DNA from: Bog-473 sp963717455
Lineage (GTDB): Bacteria > Actinomycetota > Acidimicrobiia > Acidimicrobiales > RAAP-2
DNA length: 64,000 nt
Direction: 5' to 3'
Assembly: GCA_963717455.1 (NCBI GenBank)
Contig: OY970336.1
Location: 5,332,001-5,396,000 of the forward strand
Position 1 is the stretch's first letter, and the number at the start of each line of letters is the position of its first letter. A program made the position numbers and the translations under genes. Below, one piece after another: positions 24,299 through 35,871 of this stretch. The notes below the pieces were generated by a model. The model was given only the letters and a program-made list of their open reading frames with translations. It was not told where the DNA came from and did not search any database.

Positions 24299-24703
24299 TC
24301 ATGCCGCCATGGGGACGCCGTCGACGATGACTCGCTTCATCCGCTCGAACTCCTCTTGGGTGAGGAGCCCGCGCTCCTTGAGGTCGGCGAGCTCGGCCAG
24401 CTCGTCGGCGGGGCGTCGAGCCACGGACTGTATGTAGCGACGGAAGGCCTGTTCCTGCTGGCGGGCCGCCTCGATGGCATGGGACTGCATCTTGTCGCCC
24501 CGCACGATCAGGTAGGCCAGGATCCCGATGAGGGGAAGGATGAGGACGAAGAGCACCCAGAGGGCCTTGGCCCACCCCTTCAGGTCGTTGCTGCGGAAGA
24601 TGTCGAAGAACACCATGATCATGAGCCAGATCTCAATGAAGAACAGACACAGCCAAAGAATGGTGTAGACGGCCTGGCCCACACCGAACGTCTCGGCAAT
24701 CAC
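24299..24703 (-). CDS. membrane protein with PLDc_N-like helices and SHOCT tail
   Basis: 134 residues from GTG 24703, with AGGAGG seven bases upstream. Two membrane segments (VYTILWLCLFFIEIWLMIMV and LWVLFVLILPLIGILAYLIV) match the PLDc_N two-helix module. They are followed by a coiled linker and a C-terminal SHOCT motif (LAELADLKERGLLTQEEFERMK). SHOCT modules mediate oligomerisation. It starts just behind the clpB stop, so it belongs to the chaperone operon. Exact role unknown. Confidence 0.78.
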   Translation of the reverse strand: MIAETFGVGQAVYTILWLCLFFIEIWLMIMVFFDIFRSNDLKGWAKALWVLFVLILPLIGILAYLIVRGDKMQSHAIEAARQQEQAFRRYIQSVARRPADELAELADLKERGLLTQEEFERMKRVIVDGVPMAA

Positions 24704-24713
24704 TGGGAACCTC

Positions 24714-27356
24714 CTATTGTGTGTTGTTGATTTCCTCCTGGTCGCTCGGGCCCCTTGCCGACACCACGAGCTCGCCATCCTCGACCCTGACGGTGATCCT
24801 CGACCCGTCACGCACTTCGCCGGCCAGCAGGGCCCGAGCGATGCGGGTTTCGACGTCGTGGGCGATGAAGCGGCGCAGAGGGCGAGCGCCGTAGACAGGG
24901 TCGAAGCCCTTCCGAGCGACGTGACGTCGCGCTTCTTCGTCGATGTCGAGCGATACGCGACGTTCGGCCAACCGGGACCGGACGTCTTCGAGGAGGAGAT
25001 CGACAATACGTTCGATCTCGGATGGCGTCAGGGGCTTGAACAGTACGATGTCGTCGACGCGGTTCAAGAACTCTGGGCGGAACTGGTGTGAGAGCTCGTC
25101 GAAGACATGTTCGCGTGCGTCGGGCTTGATCTCTCCATGGTCGGTGACACCGTCGAGCAGGTACAGCGAGCCGATGTTCGAGGTCATGATGACGACGGTG
25201 TTGCGGAAGTTCACCGTCCGACCTTGCGCGTCGGTCAGGCGGCCGTCGTCGAGAATCTGCAGCAACGTGTTGAACACGTCGGGATGGGCCTTCTCGATCT
25301 CATCGAAGAGCACTACCGAGTACGGCTTGCGGCGGACAGCTTCGGTCAGCTGTCCGCCCTCGTCGTAGCCGACGTAGCCGGGAGGTGCTCCCACGAGCCG
25401 GCTGACCGTATGCCGCTCCTGGTATTCACTCATGTCAAGGCGAACCATGTTCTCCTCGGAATCGAAGAGCGCGTTGGCCAGGGCCCGGGAGAGCTCCGTC
25501 TTGCCGACGCCGGTGGGACCCAGGAAGATGAACGAACCGATGGGACGGCGAGGGTCCTTGATGCCGGAGCGGGCGCGCATGACCGCATCGGCGACGAGCT
25601 GGACCGCCTCGTCCTGGCCGACGACCCGCTCGTGCAGCTCCTCGTCGAGGTGGAGGAGCTTCTCCCGCTCGCCCTCTAGCAGTCGGTTGACGGGGATGCC
25701 GGTCCACCGTGCCACGATCTCGGCAATCTGCTCCTCGCTCAGCACTTCGTGGAGCAAGGGGCGATCGCCACGCTTCGCCGCCAGCTGCTCCTCCTCGGCG
25801 CGGAGACGACGCTCCAGCTCGGGGAGGGCACCGTGGCGCAACTCCGCCGCCCGATTGAGGTCGTACGCCCGCTCGGCCGCCTCGGTCTCGAGACGCACCC
25901 GTTCCAGCTCTTCGCGGAGGGTCCGCACCCGTTGGATGGCCTGGCGCTCGCTCTCCCAGCGGGCACGCATGGCGTCCACCTCTGCTCGTACGTCGGCCAA
26001 CTCGTGGCGGAGCTCCTCCAGGCGATGCCGGCTCACGGGATCCTCTTCCTTGGAGAGCGCCGCCTCCTCGATCTCGAGCCGCATGGCCCTGCGGCTAGCC
26101 TCGTCGAGCTCGGCCGGGAGCGAGTCGATCTCGGTCCGCAGCATCGCGCAGGCCTCGTCGACCAGGTCGATGGCCTTGTCGGGCAGGAATCGATCGGTGA
26201 TGTAGCGGTAGCTCAGGGTGGCGGCAGCCACCAGTGCATTGTCCTGGATGTTTACGCCGTGGAACACCTCGAAACGCTCCTTCAGGCCGCGCAGGATGGA
26301 GATGGTGTCCTCGACGGTGGGCTCGTCCACGAGGACAACTTGAAATCGCCGTTCGAGTGCGGCGTCCTTCTCGATGTGCTTGCGGTACTCGTCGAGGGTG
26401 GTCGCTCCGATGAGGTGGAGCTCTCCGCGGGCCAGCATCGGCTTCAGCATGTTGCCGGCATCCATGGCGCCCTCGGCCGCACCAGCGCCGACCACGGTGT
26501 GGAGCTCGTCGATGAAGAGGATGATGCGCCCTTCGGCACCCTTGATCTCGCTCAGAACCGCCTGGAGACGCTCCTCGAACTCACCGCGGTACTTTGCGCC
26601 GGCCACGAGCGAGCCCATGTCGAGAGCGAAGATCGTCCTGTCCTGAAGGCCCTCAGGGACGTCGCCGCGCACGATGCGTTGCGCCAAGCCCTCGACGATG
26701 GCCGTCTTGCCCACCCCGGGATCGCCGATCAGGACCGGGTTGTTCTTGGTCTTCCTCGATAGGATCTGGATGACGCGGCGGATCTCGCTGTCCCGCCCGA
26801 TGACGGGGTCGAGGCGCCCCGTGCGGGCGTCGGCAACGAGGTCCTGTCCGTACTTCTCTAACGCCTCGTAGGAGCCCTCGGGGGTGGCCGAGGTGACTCG
26901 TTGGTTGCCCCTGACAGTCGTGAGCGCATTGAGAAAGGCGTCACGACTCACGCGGGCCTTCTGCAGCGCCCGACCCGCCGCGCTCTTCGAGCCCTCTTCG
27001 ATGAGCGCCAACGCCAGGTGCTCAACGGAGACGTACTCGTCCTTCAGGCGTCTCGCTTCTGAATCGGCGGCGTCGAGCAGTTGCGAGAGTCGTTGCGTCA
27101 CGAAGACCTGCCCCGGTGCGGTACCGGGACCGGTGGACTTCGGCCGCCGGGACAACTCGGCCTCGATCTCGCGCAGCACGTCGTCGGGGGACGCGCCGGC
27201 GCGCTCAATCAGCCGGGGCACCAGTCCGCTCTGCTGGTTCAATAGCGCCACCAGCAAGTGCTCGCCGTCCACCTCGGTGTGGCCGAGCCGCTGGGCCAGC
27301 GTCTGGGCCTCGGTCAGGGCCTCCTGTGACTTCTGGGTCAGGCGGTTCGGGTCCAT
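24714..27356 (-). CDS. clpB: protein disaggregase ClpB (Hsp100)
   Basis: An ATP-driven hexamer that pulls proteins out of aggregates together with DnaK. 880 residues, full length. It has the double Clp N-domain (LTQKSQEALTEAQTLA onward), a first AAA+ module with GDPGVGKT near 211, the coiled-coil middle domain that docks DnaK (acidic/arginine-rich, about 400-520), and a second AAA+ module with GPTGVGKT near 610 and the VRLDMSEYQE segment. The lack of a ClpP-binding IGF loop and the presence of the M-domain separate it from ClpA/ClpC. Start at ATG 27356, not the upstream frame. It follows cbpM after four bases. Confidence 0.95.
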   Translation of the reverse strand: MDPNRLTQKSQEALTEAQTLAQRLGHTEVDGEHLLVALLNQQSGLVPRLIERAGASPDDVLREIEAELSRRPKSTGPGTAPGQVFVTQRLSQLLDAADSEARRLKDEYVSVEHLALALIEEGSKSAAGRALQKARVSRDAFLNALTTVRGNQRVTSATPEGSYEALEKYGQDLVADARTGRLDPVIGRDSEIRRVIQILSRKTKNNPVLIGDPGVGKTAIVEGLAQRIVRGDVPEGLQDRTIFALDMGSLVAGAKYRGEFEERLQAVLSEIKGAEGRIILFIDELHTVVGAGAAEGAMDAGNMLKPMLARGELHLIGATTLDEYRKHIEKDAALERRFQVVLVDEPTVEDTISILRGLKERFEVFHGVNIQDNALVAAATLSYRYITDRFLPDKAIDLVDEACAMLRTEIDSLPAELDEASRRAMRLEIEEAALSKEEDPVSRHRLEELRHELADVRAEVDAMRARWESERQAIQRVRTLREELERVRLETEAAERAYDLNRAAELRHGALPELERRLRAEEEQLAAKRGDRPLLHEVLSEEQIAEIVARWTGIPVNRLLEGEREKLLHLDEELHERVVGQDEAVQLVADAVMRARSGIKDPRRPIGSFIFLGPTGVGKTELSRALANALFDSEENMVRLDMSEYQERHTVSRLVGAPPGYVGYDEGGQLTEAVRRKPYSVVLFDEIEKAHPDVFNTLLQILDDGRLTDAQGRTVNFRNTVVIMTSNIGSLYLLDGVTDHGEIKPDAREHVFDELSHQFRPEFLNRVDDIVLFKPLTPSEIERIVDLLLEDVRSRLAERRVSLDIDEEARRHVARKGFDPVYGARPLRRFIAHDVETRIARALLAGEVRDGSRITVRVEDGELVVSARGPSDQEEINNTQ

Positions 27357-27360
27357 ACAG

Positions 27361-27663
27361 TCAGTCCCCTCTCGGTGCGGGAGGTCGGTGGCGGAGCGCC
27401 GCCTCCAATTGGTCGATTCGGTCAAGGAGATCCATCACGAGGCCCAGTGCGGCGTAATTCAGGGGCAGGCCGGCGCGCAGCCTCTGGATGCGGAAGGCGC
27501 GTGCCATCTGGGCCGGAGCGAACTGCAGTCGATGGTCGACACGCACCTCCGCATCGAGCAGCCCCAGCCGCACGAGGCGCACGACGAGATCGGGGTGCAG
27601 GCCGACTGCCCGCGAGAAGGACTCGAGGTCGAGGCGGAGCGGGCGGGCGAGAACGGTGGTCAC
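27361..27663 (-). CDS. chaperone modulator CbpM, MerR-like
   Basis: 100 residues with a winged-helix MerR-type core (LVVRLVRLGLLDAEV) and the helix FAPAQMARAFRIQRL, followed by a short coiled coil. CbpM proteins bind the J-domain of CbpA-type DnaJ and block it; the related HspR represses dnaK operons. The gene overlaps the dnaJ stop by four bases and is followed by clpB, which fits either role. There is no HAIR-type operator near dnaK, which leans toward CbpM over HspR. Confidence 0.75.
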   Translation of the reverse strand: MTTVLARPLRLDLESFSRAVGLHPDLVVRLVRLGLLDAEVRVDHRLQFAPAQMARAFRIQRLRAGLPLNYAALGLVMDLLDRIDQLEAALRHRPPAPRGD

Positions 27664-28565
27664 CGGTGCCTCCGCGGGTCGAAGTGCGACTCACGGGCGA
27701 GCTCCTCGAACAGCGCCCTTTCGCGCTCCTCCAGATGGCGCGGCACCATGATCTTGACCTCTGCATAGAGGTTGCCCGCCGTACCCCTTGGGTTCGGCAG
27801 GCCACGGCCGCGGAGCCGCAACTTGCGGCCCGACGACGTCCCCGGGGGCACGGTGAGCTTGGCGTCGCCTCCGGGACCCTCGACCGGGACCTTGGCCCCG
27901 AGCGCCGCTTCCCAGGGCGTCACCAGGAGGTCGACGTAGATGTCGCGGCCTTCCAGCCGATAGCGCGCATGGGGAGCGATGCGAACAGCGAGGTACAGAT
28001 CCCCGGCCTGGCCGGTACCGCCCTGTCCGGCCAACCGGATGCGCTGTCCGTCGGTGACCCCAGCGGGGATCGTGACGTCATAGGTGCGGTCGCCGGACAA
28101 CGTGATGCGCTTCCTTGCTCCCTTGAACGCGTCGTCGAGGGAGATCTCGATCGTGGCCTCCTGATCGGCGCCGCGGGTCGGAGTCGACTGCCGGCGACCG
28201 AACATGCCGCCGAAGAGATCTCCCAGGTCGATTTCGTCGAAGTCGCCCGAGACCGACCACGAGGAGTAGTCCGCCGACGACCCCCTGCGAGGACCCTGTT
28301 GCGCCCGGGCCCAGGCGTCCGCGTCCACCCCGTCGGGCACATGACGGAATGTCGCGCCGAATCGGTCATACTTGGCCCGCGTCTCGGGGTCGGACAGCAC
28401 GTCGTAGGCCTCGGAGATCTCCTTGAACCGCTCCTCGGCGGCCGGATCCTTGTTCACGTCGGGGTGATAGGTGCGCGCCAGCTTGCGGTAGGCCCGCTGA
28501 ATCTCTTCCGTACTGGCGGACCTCGAAACGCCCAAGATCGAGTAATAATCCTGGTCCGCCGCCAC
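27660..28565 (-). CDS. dnaJ: DnaJ/CbpA-type co-chaperone
   Basis: 301 residues. The N-terminal J-domain (about 5-70) has the essential HPD in RTYHPDVNKD. A Gly/Phe-rich linker (DLGDLFGGMFGRR) and a C-terminal substrate-binding domain (about 130-295, PAGVTDGQRIRLAGQGG) follow. The four CxxCxGxG zinc repeats of classical DnaJ are absent, so this is the class B (CbpA) form. That agrees with a CbpM gene next door. It stimulates the ATPase of DnaK. It abuts grpE without a gap. Confidence 0.93.
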   Translation of the reverse strand: MAADQDYYSILGVSRSASTEEIQRAYRKLARTYHPDVNKDPAAEERFKEISEAYDVLSDPETRAKYDRFGATFRHVPDGVDADAWARAQQGPRRGSSADYSSWSVSGDFDEIDLGDLFGGMFGRRQSTPTRGADQEATIEISLDDAFKGARKRITLSGDRTYDVTIPAGVTDGQRIRLAGQGGTGQAGDLYLAVRIAPHARYRLEGRDIYVDLLVTPWEAALGAKVPVEGPGGDAKLTVPPGTSSGRKLRLRGRGLPNPRGTAGNLYAEVKIMVPRHLEERERALFEELARESHFDPRRHR

Positions 28566-29183
28566 CTAGCGCCCCTTGGTCGCCACCACCACCGCAGCGG
28601 GCCGCAGCTGGTGCTCACCGTCCCCATAACCGGGATGGACCACCTGGACGATGGTCCCCGGCTCGGCGTCCGGATCGTTGACGCTAGCGACTGCCTCGTG
28701 GCGGGCTGGGTCGAACTGCTCGCCTAGCGGGTCAGAGCGCGCAAATCCAAGCTTGGCCAGGATTTGCACCGCCTGGTCGCGGACCGCCTGGATGCCCTCT
28801 CGGATCAGGGAGGGATCGGCGTCGGCATGGTCCAGAGCTCGTTCCAGGCTGTCGAGCACAGGGAGAAAGTCGGTGGCAACGGTGTCACGCTCCCTGGCCC
28901 GTGCCGACTCGGTCTCGCGTCCCACCCTCTTGCGCAGGTTGTCGAAGTCGGCCATGACGCGGACCAGTTGGTCCTGGAGCTCCTGCTCGCCGGCGCTCTG
29001 CAGCAGGGATGGTTGCTCCTCTGGGACTGAGCTTCCCGCCGGTTGCGTCGTCTCATCGTTGCGAGGGTGACCTGCTTCTTCCTTCCCCCTTGAAGGGGCG
29101 TGAGGGGGGGTTGCCTCTTCGGCCGGTTGGGACGAGGGGGGAGCAACGCGGTCCGAGGTCGAAGGCGGGACGGACACGACCAC
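28566..29183 (-). CDS. grpE: nucleotide exchange factor GrpE
   Basis: 205 residues. A variable, charged N-terminus (about 1-65) is followed by the long coiled coil (LQDQLVRVMADFDNLRKRVGRE) and a beta domain with QILAKLGFARSDPLGEQFDPARHEAV and the VVHPGYG-DG ending. It releases ADP from DnaK. It starts one base after the dnaK stop and ends where dnaJ begins, so dnaK-grpE-dnaJ-cbpM-clpB form one operon. Confidence 0.9.
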   Translation of the reverse strand: MVVSVPPSTSDRVAPPSSQPAEEATPPHAPSRGKEEAGHPRNDETTQPAGSSVPEEQPSLLQSAGEQELQDQLVRVMADFDNLRKRVGRETESARARERDTVATDFLPVLDSLERALDHADADPSLIREGIQAVRDQAVQILAKLGFARSDPLGEQFDPARHEAVASVNDPDAEPGTIVQVVHPGYGDGEHQLRPAAVVVATKGR

Positions 29184-29184
29184 C

Positions 29185-31059
<1,875 letters not shown>

Positions 31060-31297
31060 GGTTGCTCCTTTGAGTCTGAGTCGCCGTCCGACGTCCCACT
31101 CGTCGCGACATGCACAACGCGAGATGTGGCGACTCCGTAACTCCCCTCATCGTGTGCCATCCTCGGCCCACCGACACCCCGCGGACGCGTGGAGTTCAAG
31201 CTTGGCCGGTCCCCTTGCCCGTTTACGTGGACGCGGGGTGTGTCGCGCCCGTTCCCGCCGCAGACTGATTGGTGGTCGCGGCACACTGGAGGAGCGA

Positions 31298-31591
31298 ATG
31301 GATTTCACCTGCTACGACATGTCCGATATCCAGGACGCGATTCGACGGCATCGCGATCGCATGGCGCAGCTGCTCGACGATGTCGACGCCTTGCGCAGGA
31401 GCGCCGCCGAGTTGCGGATCTCCGGCCTCAACGGCAGAGCCGCGGCCGTCCTCGACCTGTGCACCGAGCGCATCCATACTGGCGACGTCGCCCTGGGCCA
31501 CCTGGCGGCCCACCTCGCGGATCCCACGCTGAGCGGCAAGGGGCACCTCGGGTCACGGACCGATCGGATGGGGCGGCAGGCAGCCGGCTGA
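31298..31591 (+). CDS. 97-residue helical hypothetical protein
   Basis: Starts at ATG 31298 behind GGAGGAG, divergent from dnaK. It is nearly all helix (IQDAIRRHRDRMAQLLDDVDALRR), with two Cys, one near the N-terminus and one in the middle, and a Gly/Arg-rich end. Codon bias matches the region. I do not recognise a family; the position suggests co-regulation with the chaperone operon. Confidence 0.6.
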   Translation: MDFTCYDMSDIQDAIRRHRDRMAQLLDDVDALRRSAAELRISGLNGRAAAVLDLCTERIHTGDVALGHLAAHLADPTLSGKGHLGSRTDRMGRQAAG

Positions 31592-31612
31592 GCGCCTGCG
31601 GCCGGCCCCTGG

Positions 31613-33352
31613 TTACCGGGGTTTCACTCGGTCGGTTTGCGCGTCGGTGATCACGAGACGCACCAACTCAACCCGTGAGGTGATCCCGAGCTTTCGGAAA
31701 ACCTGGCGGAGATGCAAGTCCACGGTGTGTCGAGAGAGAAAGAGACGGGTTCCTACCTGCGCATTCGTCAACCCTTCGGCGACCACGAGCGCAACCCGCT
31801 GTTCCGGCGACGTGAGGCTGGCCCATCCCGACACGGGACGCTCGGTCTTCTGCCGGCGGCGTCTGCGCACACGGCTGGCATCCCGGACGGATCCAATCTG
31901 GCTGTAGATCGCGAGCGAGCGGTCGATTTCCATCAAAAAGGCCGGTCGGTCACTCAATGAAAGTGCCATCCCCAGATCCTCCGTGGCCGACGCCCGTGCC
32001 CATGGCGATCGGTGCAGTGCGGTGGCGTCCCGGAGGAGATCGGGGCGATGGTCGAAGATCCCACGGGCATGCGTATCGGCTGCGGTGAGGATGGGCAGTT
32101 CGGGATTCGAGCGGGCGATGACCGCAATGTGGGCGACGATCCGCTCGGCGGTGTCCCGGTCGCCGACCGCCAAGGCGGAGCGCACCCACCACGCGGCACC
32201 GGCGGAATCCTCGAGCAAGAGCCGATTGGCCGCCACGTGGTCGGAGAGGCAGTCGGCCAAGAGTTCGAGCGCTCGTGACGGCCCCACCTGGGCGTCCTTG
32301 AGATGGATCCGCGCCCACATGTGTGACGCCCAGCCCAGCACCCCGACGGGGGGAGGCGTGGCCCGAACGTCACCGAGCAGACGAGCGGCCGCCGCGATGT
32401 CGCCGCGACGGAGGGCGAGTTCGGCCAGCACACTCAACGCCATTGAGGCGAAGAACGGGGTTCCTAGTCGTTCAGACAGGGCAAGTGCTGCTTGTGCGTC
32501 ACCCTCCGCCCTGTCATTCTCGCCGCGTGCGAGCATGAGGCGGGTGCGCATCGCCCCCACCGCGGCGAGCCATTCGGTATGGTGCGCCGCGAGCATCCGC
32601 TCCTCGACATCGGAGAGCATCTCCGCCGCATGTTCGAACTCACCGAACGCCGTCAGCATGCACGCCAAGTGCAGTCCCGGGTGGCTCCGTCGGATCTCCG
32701 AGGGGCCCTGGTCGGCCCGCTGAATCGACGCGTGCATCCAGCGCAAGGCTTCGGTCGCCCGGCCTTCGTCCCAGGCGAGGTAGCCGAGGGTCTCGAAAGC
32801 TCCCGACAGCGCGAGATCCGCTCCCGCCCATTCGGCGCCGGCGAGAATGGACTCCGCGCCGAGGCGAGCCGCGTCGCAATCTCCTGCCATGACCATTCCC
32901 CGCAACTCAGCAAGCTTTGCTCCGGCGCGCACGCTGTTCGAGATCTCGGGCTCTCCCAGGATGGCGATCGCCTGGGCCGACGATTCATCGACCCGCCCGC
33001 TCATGAAGAGGAGGGACGACAGAGTGAGGCGTATTCGCGCGATTGCCTCGGGAGACTGGTCACCGAGGAACAACGCACCGTGGCTCAACGAAATCGCATC
33101 GCTGATCCGGCCGGCTCGCACCAGACCGTCGACGTCGAGCGTGTGGGCAGCCGTCACCTCCGAGGCTTGGTGGCCCGGTTGCAGGGTCGCGGCGTGCGAC
33201 GGACGAATCGGTGTTTCCCAGTGAGGAGTCTGGCGGGTGGGAGGACGCACTAGTCGTCTGCTTCGGGACGTCGGAGGGGTGCCGCGGGACATCAGAGCGA
33301 CGTCCGAATCGTGGTCGCCACGGGACCCTCCTTCCGGACAGCAGTAGTCCAC
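31613..33352 (-). CDS. LuxR-family transcriptional regulator with TPR-like body
   Basis: 579 residues. The C-terminal 65 contain the LuxR/GerE helix-turn-helix: LTSPEQRVALVVAEGLTNAQ and TRLFLSRHTVDLHLRQVF. The body (about 75-500) is a run of helical TPR-like repeats typical of MalT/LAL sensors, but the N-terminal AAA+ ATPase with its Walker A is absent. The effector is unknown. It converges on the 97-residue gene and may control the stress block. The start is uncertain: the GTG at 33352 is used, but MSRGTPP at 33292 is possible. Confidence 0.8.
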   Translation of the reverse strand: MDYCCPEGGSRGDHDSDVALMSRGTPPTSRSRRLVRPPTRQTPHWETPIRPSHAATLQPGHQASEVTAAHTLDVDGLVRAGRISDAISLSHGALFLGDQSPEAIARIRLTLSSLLFMSGRVDESSAQAIAILGEPEISNSVRAGAKLAELRGMVMAGDCDAARLGAESILAGAEWAGADLALSGAFETLGYLAWDEGRATEALRWMHASIQRADQGPSEIRRSHPGLHLACMLTAFGEFEHAAEMLSDVEERMLAAHHTEWLAAVGAMRTRLMLARGENDRAEGDAQAALALSERLGTPFFASMALSVLAELALRRGDIAAAARLLGDVRATPPPVGVLGWASHMWARIHLKDAQVGPSRALELLADCLSDHVAANRLLLEDSAGAAWWVRSALAVGDRDTAERIVAHIAVIARSNPELPILTAADTHARGIFDHRPDLLRDATALHRSPWARASATEDLGMALSLSDRPAFLMEIDRSLAIYSQIGSVRDASRVRRRRRQKTERPVSGWASLTSPEQRVALVVAEGLTNAQVGTRLFLSRHTVDLHLRQVFRKLGITSRVELVRLVITDAQTDRVKPR

Positions 33353-33507
33353 CCGTAGTCACCCATTGCCCACAAGTGACGACCGGATTTCGAAAGACCT
33401 GTGCAGGATCCTTTCCCACTGTGTACTTCGTCAAACGTGAACAAACATTCGTTTTGGTTCTTCGCGATCAGCCCTCCAGCCTGCAGGAAAACACCCAGAA
33501 GTACCGC

Positions 33508-33684
33508 ATGCGCGGGATCGAGCAGATCACAGGCAGAGTGCTGTCCGGTCCAGATGCCGCGTTCAAGCCGCAGCTAGCCACCCGAGCCTGGAACACCCTC
33601 CAAGCCCTTCTGGGTAGGTGGAAGGTGAGGGAACGCGTCGAGCTCAGCGATCTACTACGCGGACAGGGGACGGCACAGAGCTGA
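33508..33684 (+). CDS. possible 58-residue protein
   Basis: An ATG frame with moderate codon bias (QITGRVLSGPDAAFKPQLAT, WNTLQALLGRWKVRERVEL). No clear ribosome site. It could be a small gene or the end of a degraded one; the 150 bases upstream are comparatively AT-rich and hold nothing else I can name. Confidence 0.3.
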   Translation: MRGIEQITGRVLSGPDAAFKPQLATRAWNTLQALLGRWKVRERVELSDLLRGQGTAQS

Positions 33685-33731
33685 GGGACCATGAACATGA
33701 TGGGTACCGCGCCACCGCCAGGAGGTTCCCA

Positions 33732-34196
33732 ATGGAAGCGCTTCCCATCCAAGCCAGGTGTCGTCATTGCACAAACGACTTTCCCATCTCTGACCTGCTC
33801 TTGGCGGTGGGCGGCAGATGCCCAGTATGCGGGTGGACGCTGAGCCCGGAGTGGACGATGATGTTGCGAGAGGAGTCCCGCAACGCAGACAGCGCGATGA
33901 TGCTATTGGTCCGTGCACTCCGGCGCTTGTACGGCTTGCCGGGCAACCTCCAGCTGTTGCCACATTCAGTGTTTCGCAACCTCTTCGAAGAGGTCGGATG
34001 GGAGCAGGAGCTGCCCATAGATCCGGACTATGCCGGTGAAGAGCTGCGGCTGCTCCGGCTCGAGTTTGAATCCTGGGAGAGGCTCGCCCAGCAGGGCAAG
34101 CGAGACGGGACGCTCGAGCGGCTCAAGAGGGCCTTCACCCGGAGCCGCCGATCAGACGGCTCAACCGCCGAGCCCGAGGCAACCGCCGCGACGTAA
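33732..34196 (+). CDS. zinc-ribbon protein of unknown function
   Basis: 154 residues from ATG 33732 with AGGAGG seven bases upstream. The N-terminus has two CxxC knuckles (CRHC and CPVC, about 20 residues apart) that would bind zinc. Then comes a helical region (MLREESRNADSAMMLLVRAL) and a charged tail. The motif pair resembles the knuckle at the start of Trx2 in this island. Role unknown. Confidence 0.6.
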   Translation: MEALPIQARCRHCTNDFPISDLLLAVGGRCPVCGWTLSPEWTMMLREESRNADSAMMLLVRALRRLYGLPGNLQLLPHSVFRNLFEEVGWEQELPIDPDYAGEELRLLRLEFESWERLAQQGKRDGTLERLKRAFTRSRRSDGSTAEPEATAAT

Positions 34197-34490
34197 CTGC
34201 GGTCCGTTGGGGCGGGGGTAGTCAGACCGTCGAGGTGATCGTGCGCCGGAGGTGTCATGGACCATCAGGACCGCCATCGCTCTCTCGTCCACTGCGGGTG
34301 CGACCCGCCTGACGGACTGGCTGCGCACGTCTCCCACACGCCACGTGAACACGGACAGGGCGCGCTAGACGTCGTACCGCCTTGGTTCCCGCGACGCATG
34401 GCCGCCCGACAGGACTACGCGTTCTGGTGGTGCCGCTGACGGGTCACACGCGAATCATGGTGCGAGAAGTCCCGAGCAGGAGGCACGGTC
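34197..34490. other. intergenic stretch before the YceI gene
   Basis: About 290 bases with only a weak 60-codon plus-strand frame (34257-34439) lacking a ribosome site. No repeat or RNA structure stands out. Confidence 0.3.
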
Positions 34491-35075
34491 ATGGAGACGT
34501 CCGGCGTTCAAATCCGATCGATCGACAATCAGGTGCTCCCTCCCGTCGGGCAGTGGACGATCGACACAACTCACTCTGCAGTGCAATTCGTCGTGCGCCA
34601 CATGGCCATCAGCAAGGTGCGCGGGAAGTTTGACGCCTTCGAAGGGACGATCTTCGTCGCAGAGACCCCCGATCAATGCAGAGTGGAGGTCGTGATCCGG
34701 GCCGACAGCATTAACACGGGCGACCCCACTCGCGACGAGCACCTACGATCTCCGGACTTCCTGGACGCCGAGCACTATCCAGAGTTGCGGTACCAGGGCC
34801 TCGGCGCGGTCCCTGCAGGTAATGGCCGGTGGGAGGTTCTTGGCGAGCTGACGATCCGCGATGTCACTCGTCCGGTCAGCCTCGACATGGAATTCGCCGG
34901 GATCAGCATCGATCCCTGGGGAAAGGTCCGCTCGGGTTTCACTGCCACGACGACCGTCAACCGCGAGGACTTCGACGTGCGGTGGAACCAGACGCTCGAG
35001 ACGGGCGGTTTCTTGGTCAGTAAGGAAGTTAGGATCGAACTCGAGATCGAGGCGGTGCTCGCCGACGAGAACTGA
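34491..35075 (+). CDS. YceI-family lipocalin-like protein
   Basis: 194 residues with the whole YceI beta-barrel: WTIDTTHSAVQFVVRHMAIS at the start, KVRGKFDAFEGTI, DEHLRSPDFLDAEHYPELRY, and the closing DFDVRWNQTL.TGGFLV. YceI proteins bind polyprenyl lipids or quinones in an eight-stranded barrel and are often induced by acid, osmotic or oxidative stress. No signal peptide is visible, so this copy is cytoplasmic. AGGAGG lies about eight bases before the ATG. Confidence 0.9.
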   Translation: METSGVQIRSIDNQVLPPVGQWTIDTTHSAVQFVVRHMAISKVRGKFDAFEGTIFVAETPDQCRVEVVIRADSINTGDPTRDEHLRSPDFLDAEHYPELRYQGLGAVPAGNGRWEVLGELTIRDVTRPVSLDMEFAGISIDPWGKVRSGFTATTTVNREDFDVRWNQTLETGGFLVSKEVRIELEIEAVLADEN

Positions 35076-35167
35076 CGCATGCTCCGGACGCATTCCCTTT
35101 GGACGCACCCTTGGGGGGTCGCGTGATCCACAAACGTCCGGTTGAAGCAAGAGGAGATCGAATCCTC

Positions 35168-35614
35168 TCAGCGAGTGCGACTGGGGAGTGAACTGTCGAC
35201 CCACCGCCGAATCTCCGCGAGCGGAACCGCTCCGGTACGGCGCGCGACGACGGTGCCACCGTCGACCAGCAGGAAGGTGGGGATGGTCTGCACTCCGAAA
35301 CGACGGGCGAGCACCGGCGAGGTGTCGACGTTCACCTTGACGAGCTTCAACCGGCCTGACAAGTCCCGTGCCACCTGCTCCAGGGCTGGGCTCACCATTC
35401 GGCACGGCCCGCACCACTCTGCCCACATATCCACGAGCACCGGGATGGCGGCGTCCTCGACGATCGCGTCGAACTCGTCATCGCCGCTCTCCGTGATCCA
35501 CGGGAGGGCCGCACCGCATTTGCCGCATCTTGGGACACCTGATGCACGATCGGGTACCCGGTTCTTCGTGCCGCAGGTGGCACACCGGACGACTTCGACT
35601 CGCGGTTCTGCCAT
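35168..35614 (-). CDS. trxC: thioredoxin 2 with N-terminal zinc ribbon
   Basis: 148 residues. Two CxxC knuckles at the N-terminus (CATC and CGKC) form the zinc finger that marks Trx2/TrxC. The thioredoxin fold follows with the active site AEWCGPCRMV and the cis-Pro loop QTIPTFLL. It reduces disulfides and acts in oxidative stress. Start chosen at ATG 35614, where the finger begins; upstream codons show no family match. It converges on yceI. Confidence 0.9.
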   Translation of the reverse strand: MAEPRVEVVRCATCGTKNRVPDRASGVPRCGKCGAALPWITESGDDEFDAIVEDAAIPVLVDMWAEWCGPCRMVSPALEQVARDLSGRLKLVKVNVDTSPVLARRFGVQTIPTFLLVDGGTVVARRTGAVPLAEIRRWVDSSLPSRTR

Positions 35615-35871
35615 CAGCGTGCGAGCGCCTTCCACAACCGTCCCTCGACAGCGCCAACCACGTGCCAATGAGAAAGATCCCTCACCGCGTCTCCGGAACG
35701 CCACATCACAGCTGAGTCTCGCGCTCTCCGGGCGAACGCTCCATCCCGTAAGTTCGTGGTTTGTGCGTGGTCGCCGACTTATCGGGCAAAACGTCGGGGA
35801 CATCGCCTACGCCTGCACACGGCGTCCTCATCCGAGAAATGAACCGTCCAGGGAATTGTGGTGATCGGAGA

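Noticed and set aside
31060..31297. HAIR or CIRCE operator upstream of dnaK
   Set aside because: Only partial ACTCA-like half-sites are seen; no full inverted repeat with the correct spacing.
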